Shown in pieces: positions 51,903 to 64,000 of a stretch of 64,000 bases of DNA. The stretch is from Brachyhypopomus gauderio (lineage: Eukaryota; Chordata; Actinopteri; Gymnotiformes; Hypopomidae): assembly GCF_052324685.1 (NCBI RefSeq), contig NC_135220.1, positions 2,945,216 to 3,009,215 of the forward strand, read 5' to 3'. Position 1 is the stretch's first letter, and every line of letters starts with the position of its first letter. Position numbers and translations under genes: made by a program. The notes beneath the pieces were generated by a model. It saw nothing but the letters and a program-made list of their open reading frames with translations, made no database searches and was not told where the DNA came from.

Positions 51903-52546
51903 CGCAGGCAGCGCTTCCCTCCTCAATGTGCAGCAGCGGATGATGAAACATACGGGCTTAAATGCTTTGAGTGATTAGGGGGAAATTTGCAACAGGTGAC
52001 ACGGGCGTGTCAATAGGAGGAACAGTGAGCGAGAGAGTGACAAGGGGCGTGTGTGTGTGTGTGTCCCTTGGCCTGTGGGCCCGGCTCACCGTGACATACA
52101 GCTTAGATTACTTATTTAAATACGTTTCACATGTGTCAATAAACTGTGTGTGATTTTACTTTTGTACTTAAGATGAATAATAAAAATTCATTAAAAAATT
52201 AAATAAATCTTAGAAACAACTAATATTATTAGGCTCCATAAAGTTGAGGATAGTGACCTTACAGCGCAAGAATGCTAGGTGTCAAATATCGAATTTCCTG
52301 TTACTTCACAAGAACTCGCCCAGTGGGAGGAGTGATGTAGTGAACAGGTACACGCGTGCTTGGTCCAGTGCTGGGTTACTGAAACGTGTTGCAACAGGGC
52401 TACCTCTCCCAGTACAAACTTCCGAGTACTTTGTAATATTTCTGTCGTCTTGATAGTGCTTTCATTGGTTTTTTGTGTTTTTGACTACATTTGTACAGTG
52501 TAGTCTACGGCAAGTGATCTGTAAGGATTTTTATAAAGCTAAGGAA

Positions 52547-53515
52547 ATGTTGGGGGCATCACGTATCCTGGAAAAGGGTCCCGATTACCTGAGGAAGCAG
52601 ATGGAGCTGGAGAGCGAGGCAAAGGGGCGCGTGAGCGCAGTGGAGAGGCTCGCGGCCACTAAACCAAAATACGTCAAAAGCCAGCAGATGGTCAACCCAA
52701 TGCAACAGTCGGTGGTCGGTTCTGCATCGGTGAGTGGGCCTTCCAACCGGAATGAACAGGTTACTAGTAAATCGGGCTCAGATACTGTGAATGAAGAGTC
52801 GACCAAGGTAGAGATTGTGAAGCGAAACAGCTCCAAGAAACGACCCGACTCGCTATTACTGTACCGACAAAAGGGCGAGAGAGACTCGCCAGGGGGGAAT
52901 AACAAAAGGAATCTAAACAAAAGGATATTACTCAACTCCCTGAAAGAGAAACCACTACTGGCACATTGTAAGGAATCCACCTCGGAGCAGAACACCACCA
53001 AAGACAGTTTAGGCCTACCTGTAGCGGCAGGTAAGGGCCAAGGAAACGATGCACGGCTGCAGCCAACTCCGTTCAGGTTGGGGGTGGACGGCGATCACCT
53101 GCCACGCGCGTGCCGATCTGGTCCAACGAGCGCGAGGAACGAGTCTGAGCGCGAGACCCGGAGAGGGGTGGCACGCTCGCACTCCGATATTAGTTCTCGA
53201 TACTCCAAAAATTTCGCCGACTTTGACGCCTTTTTTAAGTATTGCGGCCTCGAGGAGGACGTCATCGATTCTGTGGGCAAGGACAACTTCTCTTTGTACT
53301 CGGAGGAATTTTGCGCCAAGATTCGCAGTGTCAGCACGGCGACATCGGACGACGGATGTTCACGATCCAGCGGCGACAGCGACCAGAAGGAAGAGCCGCC
53401 AGAGAAACCTCGCCAGGGGTCTTCAGTCATAGAGCGGAACGCTCGTATTATTAAATGGTTGTACAGCTGCAGAAATGCCACCGAGTCGGGGAAAGTATTA
53501 CGAGAACTGGATTAG
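52547..53515 (+). CDS. fam110c: fam110c, FAM110 family protein
   Basis: A single coding exon of 322 codons if translation starts at 52547 (MLGASRILEKGPDYLRKQME). An in-frame ATG at 52475 would add 24 residues, but a candidate splice acceptor (TTGTACAG, ending at 52498) lies between them and the family's conserved N-terminus begins at the later Met, so I prefer 52547. The N-terminal FAM110 block is at residues 7-47 (LEKGPDYLRKQM and AVERLAATKPKYVKSQQ). The C-terminal block is at about 222-248 and 294-308 (NFADFDAFFKYCGLEEDVID; VIERNARIIKWLYSC). The middle is serine-rich and low-complexity. FAM110 proteins localise to centrosomes and spindle poles. Naming as C rests on synteny with acp1, alkal2 and tmem18 (human 2p25.3) as well as sequence. 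Confidence 0.9.
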   Translation: MLGASRILEKGPDYLRKQMELESEAKGRVSAVERLAATKPKYVKSQQMVNPMQQSVVGSASVSGPSNRNEQVTSKSGSDTVNEESTKVEIVKRNSSKKRPDSLLLYRQKGERDSPGGNNKRNLNKRILLNSLKEKPLLAHCKESTSEQNTTKDSLGLPVAAGKGQGNDARLQPTPFRLGVDGDHLPRACRSGPTSARNESERETRRGVARSHSDISSRYSKNFADFDAFFKYCGLEEDVIDSVGKDNFSLYSEEFCAKIRSVSTATSDDGCSRSSGDSDQKEEPPEKPRQGSSVIERNARIIKWLYSCRNATESGKVLRELD

Positions 53516-56246
53516 TTCTACTCATTAAAAATTCATCACAGATGCTTCTTTAGCGGTCAGGTCTAAACATTTTGCCTTGATTTGGAGACCTCTTGTCATT
53601 TGATGTCATTCTGAGGTCATGTTCCCACTAATGAGCGTCGGTGTCTGAAAATTATGCCCATGTCTTTATAATGTCGGGCCTTATAAATGTCATTAATTGA
53701 ACATGTCTTAAAGTTTCACCTGCCACACAGTAGGTAACACTGCCTGTCAGGAGGGGGATGGAGAGTCGATTATGTATCCCCGTTTTCAAAAGTAAGACCA
53801 AGAACAGTGTTTGCTTTTACATTGCGTAATAATTGCCAAGGAAGGGAGAGACAAGCCCATGTCTCACCCACAAGACCCAATAGTAGGTACAACGGTCACT
53901 CGTTTGCTTATTATGTGAATCTTTTTGGGGTTTAATTTTTGAATGCAGAGTTGCTATAAAATTTGCTGCTGAGTTCTATTGTACTGAATAAGTGCATAAC
54001 ATTTTATATAAGATATTTTAGGTCATTTACTCGGAGATGAAACAATTAGAATATATTACAGGCTGCTAAGACCCATTTCTTATGACCCAATGTGTTCCAC
54101 CTTTATTTACAGCATGAAAAGGATTCATTTTAATTTGTCACTGACACAAAGAACGATGCTCAGGCCCACGGACGTAATGGGGGGGGGGGGGGGGGGGGTG
54201 TGTGCATGTCCCCTGCACTTTTTCAAAAGCCGGTTTTGGTAAACCCCGCGCCCCAGTTCTCAAGCCATTTGTGCCCCCCCACCTATGAAATCTAAATTTC
54301 GTCCATGCTCAGGCCTGCTTCTATGACATCTGCTCTAGGACAAAACCTTTCCACTCAGAGTTTTGTCATCTGGCCACAGGGAGGCCAAAGGCATAAGAGT
54401 ACATTACATATACACATACACTATCTAGACCTCATGCTGATTTGACAATCCAGTTTTCAGTTGGTGTTGACATTATTTTTGACTGATTTTTAAAAAAGAG
54501 GCACAATACACGGCAGCCAATCAGAACAGAGCTCATATGTTTTATATCTCATACAGGCGCAGTAATAGAAACAACCTGTTTAATTGTAAGCGATAAGGTA
54601 TACAAAGCCAAACAAATACAAATTTGTTTCTGGAATACAAAGCCACACATATCAAGAAAAAATAAAATGAAAAAAAATGCAGGATATGGGGCCAGATCTT
54701 CACAAAACCAGTAAATGTTCACATGTTCACAAAACCAGTAAAAGAATAGTGTAGTTTCTGTGTTTGAACAGCTTGCGGGAATGTGAAGATTAATAACTCT
54801 TGTTTTTATTGTGCCTTTTGGTGAGGCATGTCGCATCAACTTCACAATGTATTTTCCAAGTCTGTTCAACTTCTACAAGTTTATGGTGTAAATATAAATC
54901 AAACGATTTGATACTACAATGTGAGTGTTTTATGAATTAGGTTAGAACTTAATTTCTATTTATTTAAATGTTTTTTTCATTCACTCTTTAATGAGCAATT
55001 ACATTTTTTAAACATTTATTTTGTGTTGTATGCATATAATCATTTATTTTACATCTGATATAACTGGAAATGGAATAAACGTCATTGCCCAATTGGCTGG
55101 GGATTTTTCTCACCTCATGTGCAAGGATAAGATGCAGAATGCGAACACATAACATAAATAAATTCACCACGACGGTCATACAAAATAGAATAGGACGCGT
55201 CATAAAACGTTAAACCCATCTGGTTTATCTACTAATAATAATGGTCGGGCAACCTGCCCCATGTTGCGTGAAAGCATAACCTGCACTGGAGTTGATTGAC
55301 ACAAATGCAGCTATATTCAGAAACATATTTCCTCCTCATATTTCAATGACGTAACTAATGGTTCTCTGGCTTAGGGCAGGAGCCTATAGGCATTCGTGAT
55401 TTGGCGAACAGAGTAATGAATTAGTTAATAATTATAACTAATTAAATTAAACAATCGGGACAGCCAACTCCGTGTTCCTCTGCTTCAAAATGCAACAGTA
55501 TAGTCAGTGACTACTAGTGTTTATTTTTCAGTCTATATTATCTCAAAATATAATGATTTTGTCCGCCAAAATGTTATTTTCCCCGACTATTCTCATGCTA
55601 TTTAATTCCCTTCCCCCTCGAAAAATCAAAACACTGGAACATGTGCGGAATTCTTCGTCACGTGTAGGAAACCGTTTAAAGAAAACACAGCGGTGGAACT
55701 GCTAATGATCGACAGCCTCAAGAGCCAATCGGCAAGGGAGTTCCGGGTAGCAACAAAACAAAAACAAACATAACCGCCAATCACGAAGCGTACAGGGGCG
55801 TTCCACATTCCGCCATACTGACTGTTTACTTCCGTCAATATACGAGACAAGCGGAACATTCTCGCCACACAAACAAAGGAATCGCGGTAAGGAAAGTTTG
55901 TCACGCAAAATTCGTCAAGGCCAATTCATTGTTATTCTGAAAACAAAGTCCCACTTGTAGAGGGTTCAGTTGTCTTCGCTTCTGAGCCGTTGTATAGCAA
56001 TATCTTTGGCAAGCTCGGCGTTTAGTAGGTGATGATTAGCTGGCCGTCACCCGTTTGAAGGGACACATCACGGGGCTTTTGCTCGACCTGGCAACACAGT
56101 CCGCTGCTTTGGCTTTGCATAAAGTGATGAGACGGGCTGTATTGCACAGCACCAACGCTAGCTGATTCATTTAAGGTGCTGTGTTGGCTGGATATATCAC
56201 AGCAGTTCGTCAAACGGTGTCGGCTGTTGTGTTGAACACTTAGAAC
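53516..56246. other. Intergenic between fam110c and fbxo25, with fbxo25 promoter at the right
   Basis: The left part should hold the fam110c 3' UTR. A short transposon-like insertion lies at 54167-54304 and a poly-G run at 54181-54198. The 55600-56240 stretch is richer in CG and is the likely fbxo25 promoter and 5' UTR; no TATA box was recognised. Confidence 0.5.
54167..54304. mobile_element. 138-bp transposon-like insertion with 11-bp flanking repeat
   Basis: The direct repeat ATGCTCAGGCC is found at 54156-54166 and 54305-54315. The enclosed sequence starts CACGGACGTAATGGGG and ends AAATTTCGTCC, giving weakly inverted ends (GGACG / CGTCC), with a G run and a C run inside. It is most likely a small non-autonomous DNA element; the exact duplication length is ambiguous by a few bases. 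Confidence 0.6.
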
Positions 56247-60521
<4,275 letters not shown>

Positions 60522-63500
60522 AGCTCCGGAACGTTCTCTGAGCTTCACGGACACCTGCACGGCTCTGGATTCGTCACTCACAGAACCCCCGCCCATGAAT
60601 GACTCCGTAAACCTACTACGCCATCATTCCCGACTCTGATGTTGTTTGTCTGACTCCTCTCTCTCTCCTCTGGACCACTGCCTCCTCCTCTCCCCCCATT
60701 AGTCGGAGCTGGGCTGTTTAATGATGGGTGCTGTGTGCCAGAGCATGAACTCTCCCACTTTCTATTGCCCTTAGTTTAAAAGACTCACGTCTATGCCGCA
60801 CCCACAATGCCACCACCTAAACTTTTAAGGGCTGTTTTAGAAAGATGTCATGGTGTTTCGTGTTTTATGGTGATTAGTGTTTTATTGTGGTGTTTTCTCG
60901 TTTCTCGTTTTCTCTTTGGAGCGGCGAGCTCGCCATGGTGTTCGGAACCGGTCTGTGGGAGGGAGGGGTGTGTATATATATCGGTGGGCGAGAGGCGGAG
61001 ACTAAAAAGACTGCATGCTACAGGGGGGGAACATGAGACGGTCTGCCACGGTCGGCCCCTTCTGTTTTCACTGTCATATTGAAGTGAATGCACGTGGAAG
61101 TAGTGTGCGTTAGTGTTTACGTCGGACGTCGTTTTGTCGTGCCGTGTGTGTGTGATGTGGCGACACTAAAACGGACACTTGCACTGCAAAGATGGTGACT
61201 TTTTAAGATGCACTTTTCTCAAATCAGTTGCAAAGACAAAAGAAAAAAAATATGTACGCATTACTATTTATGGAAAAAAATGTATTTTATATCCTTTCTC
61301 TTGACTTTGTAAAATGTCTTTATTATTCCACAAAACTGTGTTTAATGAATGAGCTTGGCCTATAAGAAATATGGATCTTCATGGTACTAATAAGGGTTTT
61401 GCTAGAAAAATGGAAACCTGCAATGATTAAACCTTTTGTGGGGAAAACGAGCTCTTTGTAAATCTAATCTTACATTAGCCAGAGACAGAAATCCTATTCC
61501 CATATCAGAGCACAGGGTCACAGTGTGCTTTTCCTGGAAGCGTGTGGCCCTGTTCAGCTGAGTGGTTTCCACACTCTGACCCACCAACTCAACTCATCAC
61601 TTAATTATCGGGACTGTCCTCCAGTGTATGGGGTGTGTAATACTACATTGTGGTGGCAGGGTGTTTAACCTAATTTTTTTAAGTCACGTTTCTTGATGTA
61701 GTATGGTGTTTGGTTGTGGAGGGGGGCAGCACTTTGTTACATGCTCTGCTTAGTCAAAGCTTTTAGGCCACCGATCATCTTTAAAGATGCTGTTGTTCTT
61801 GCTGTGGTTTGGAACTTGCAGTGAATTGACCCTGAATGGCAATGATGGTGCACTTTTCCCACATGTCCAGCAGGGTCGATGTGTTCACATATTACAGTCA
61901 TCATTCACCCTGGCCTAGGCTCCACCCCCACCCCAAAGGATTATTTTTGTATGTCAGCTGAGCAGGATAATATCAGCCCACTTACAAGCAGTTCTGCTTA
62001 AAAAAGCCTTGTTTATTCATTATTCTAAGTAAATGGTGATTGCTGGTGTACATTTCACACTGCAATAGGACAGGGTTACTCGTATTACCTCTGTCATGGT
62101 TTTGTTTTTGCTTAGCTGAATTCAGGCTAAACTATGCAACACTGTTTGCTCTTTTAAGGGGCTGGACCTTTGGCCAACTGCTGTCTCTGAACTGTAAGAA
62201 GATCTACTGGAGATGAAGCTTCTGCAAGTCCCAGTAGAGACCAGACCAAATGAAATGAGATAATCAGTCAGTCACACCACAGTGGCCAAGGCAGAGGGGT
62301 TTTAGATATGCAGATGTTTTATTTGGATTCAGAAGGCGAACAACCTGATGATGAAACTTTAAATATACAGTATTTCCCAATAAACAAGTCAATAAAAAGA
62401 CTTTTAATTATTTAAATTAATCAGATGTTTTAGGAGAAATACTTCTAAAGAACCTTTGACATCACACACTAGTATATGTAAATCTATTAATATCAGTCCC
62501 AGTCAACATGGAAGAGTCATTGTTATACATATTTTCTTTTTGCTCTAAGAGGGTCTGGCAGAGCTAGGGACCACCTACAAGATGTGCATACAGCCTTTTA
62601 AATACAGATGCACAGTTCTATATTCTTACAATACAACTTAAATATAGAGGCACGATTTTAACCATTCAATTTATTCATCCAACATTGTTTTTACCATGGC
62701 TGCCTGCTGGTGACTTCAGGACACCAGTCCTCTCTGCATATACGCATTACCAAACGCTTGTGGCCAGCAGGACAAGCGGTGTGTCTGATCAGATGTGCAC
62801 AAATCCTGGAGAACCTTGTTGTGTGTAGTGTGCTATTGGGGTTTTGTCCTTATCTGAGTCAATGTGACTAAGACAACGCAGGAAAATCAGCATGTGTGGT
62901 AGCACGTTCCACTTCTTTTAAGGCTCAAAGGGCAGTGGTAAGCACTAGGTAGACATAATGTGCAATTAGAAATCTACAATCATTGAATTCAGGCATGCGA
63001 ACTCAAAGAGGGCTTGTCCTGGTATTAGCTTGTCCTAATGCTTGAGGCAGGACACCGCTCCCCCACAACTATAATGCTGGGTACGTTTCATCTGGATTTG
63101 GTTTTGAAAACAGGATTATTGTTTGACTATGATTGTTGACTAAACAAGGTGTTAGTACTGGGGTGGTCACAGTTCGATGGTATAAGGCATTATAAAAAAT
63201 TATTTTCTGAGCATCTCTCCTTATTTAATAAGCTCTAATGCACTCACGTTGATAGTTATATATCGATAATATTCCAATTTCTTTTTCTGTCTTAAAATCA
63301 TAAGGCACAGTAGTGTCTTTTGTCACCTCATATTGTGTAAAGTGCAGACAGCCCTTAGGCAGGAACAGGCATTCATGATTTATGGGTTAAACAGTTGAAG
63401 CTGATTGGAAGTAAAGAATATACTTAAATATGAAAGTGTTTCAATTAACATTCATTCTGGAGCAGTGGAAAATTGCCTGTGAATTACAACATCAACAAGC

Positions 63501-63540
63501 GATTCAGTGTCACGGTCACATGACCCGGGTCACAGAGGCA
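60522..63540. other. fbxo25 3' UTR and intergenic sequence
   Basis: Immediately after the fbxo25 stop. Two close AATAAA signals on plus at about 62378-62397 (AATAAACAAGTCAATAAAAA) could end a long 3' UTR, but shorter forms are also possible. No coding exon was recognised. Confidence 0.5.
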
Positions 63541-64000
63541 CCTGACACAGCCGAGCCGCTCAGCGTGTCCTTCAAGGGAAAATGATGAAGCTTAGAATCT
63601 TTATTAGAACAAAAAACACCAAGACATCCTCTAATTTATCTGTTTTAAAATGCCACAAGAACGCCACGTTCTCCAAGGACGAAGGTTGGTGATATTCGAA
63701 AACTTTAGAGTCATTAAGCAGCCGCTGAAGGTCACTCTCCTCGCTATCTTCACATGCTGCTTTGGCCCGTGTGCGTCACTTACAGGCCCTCTCCTGCTTG
63801 TGATCCATCCAGATCTGAGCGCTGCAAGGGTGATAGTTCCATAGCTTCATCCTTCTCCATCGAAGTTTTACAACGGAGGTTGGACTTCTCATTTAAGCCC
63901 CTCCCACGCGTTCTCCGATAGGCTGCCGGGGCTGCGGCGGCGTACGGCAGCCAGCCTGTCACGCGCTCGGGCGGCCCACTGGGCGGGTCCTGCCGCCTGG
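63541..64000 (-). other. Possible 3' end of a minus-strand gene at the right edge
   Basis: A minus-strand AATAAA (plus TTTATT at 63600-63605) lies about 200 bp beyond a stop codon closing an open frame that enters from near 63962 (ending LSPLQRSDLDGSQAGEGL). The 63890-64000 part is GC-rich. This could be a last exon plus 3' UTR of a gene continuing to the right. In human FBXO25 is followed by the minus-strand TDRP, but this peptide does not match the TDRP C-terminus I remember. Weak call. Confidence 0.25.

Noticed and set aside
52475-52546. Upstream in-frame ATG as the fam110c start
   Set aside because: A likely splice acceptor lies between it and the conserved N-terminus, and family proteins begin close to the later Met.
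63541-63962. TDRP (the human neighbour of FBXO25) at the right edge
   Set aside because: The peptide ending DLDGSQAGEGL does not match the TDRP C-terminus I remember; kept only as a weak unnamed feature.

Overview
This is a vertebrate nuclear genome window, almost certainly from a teleost fish. It shows GT-AG introns, long (CA)n and (AT)n microsatellites, many minisatellites, and fish-type repeats (L2-like LINE, Tc1, RTE, hAT and solo LTRs). No bacterial operons, CRISPR arrays or viral genomes are present. All exon coordinates were derived by hand from splice consensus, reading phase and remembered vertebrate protein families. No database search was run.

Six protein-coding genes are supported. 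Left to right: (1) the 5' third of ankrd52 on the minus strand (10 coding exons, 1-3560, running off the left edge); (2) tmem18 on plus (5 exons, 4349-5539); (3) alkal2 on plus (28547-31419, with a 5' non-coding exon near 28030-28269); (4) acp1 on minus (34674-43220), with two alternative 114-bp exons; (5) fam110c on plus (coding sequence in one exon, 52547-53515); (6) fbxo25 on plus (10 coding exons, 56247-60521). The tmem18, alkal2, acp1 and fam110c cluster matches the conserved block at human 2p25.3. SH3YL1, which lies between ACP1 and FAM110C in human, is not visible here; that 9-kb interval is filled with transposon debris. ankrd52 and fbxo25 on the flanks map elsewhere in human (12q and 8p), so the window also records rearrangement.

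Between genes: 5.6-28 kb is gene-poor and holds an L2-like LINE (about 8.7-10.3 kb), two LTR-like elements (16.1 and 16.9 kb), a short hAT-type element (20.6 kb), a decayed IS630/Tc1-type transposase (21-22.3 kb) and several minisatellites. The 47.6-51.5 kb stretch is stacked transposons. A Tc1 copy abuts an RTE fragment. A 693-bp inverted-repeat element sits inside a solo LTR. A 350-bp hAT element sits inside a larger hAT element. The target-site duplications can be read directly for the last four.

The genes are not an operon or pathway. They encode a PP6 regulatory ankyrin subunit, a nuclear-envelope membrane protein, a secreted ALK/LTK ligand, a low-molecular-weight tyrosine phosphatase, a centrosomal/microtubule protein and an F-box protein. 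The most interesting local biology is in splicing: the acp1 alternative exons sit 52 bp apart, an fbxo25 27-nt microexon lies between a poly-C tract and a long GT repeat, and an ankrd52 splice acceptor is built directly from a TG repeat.
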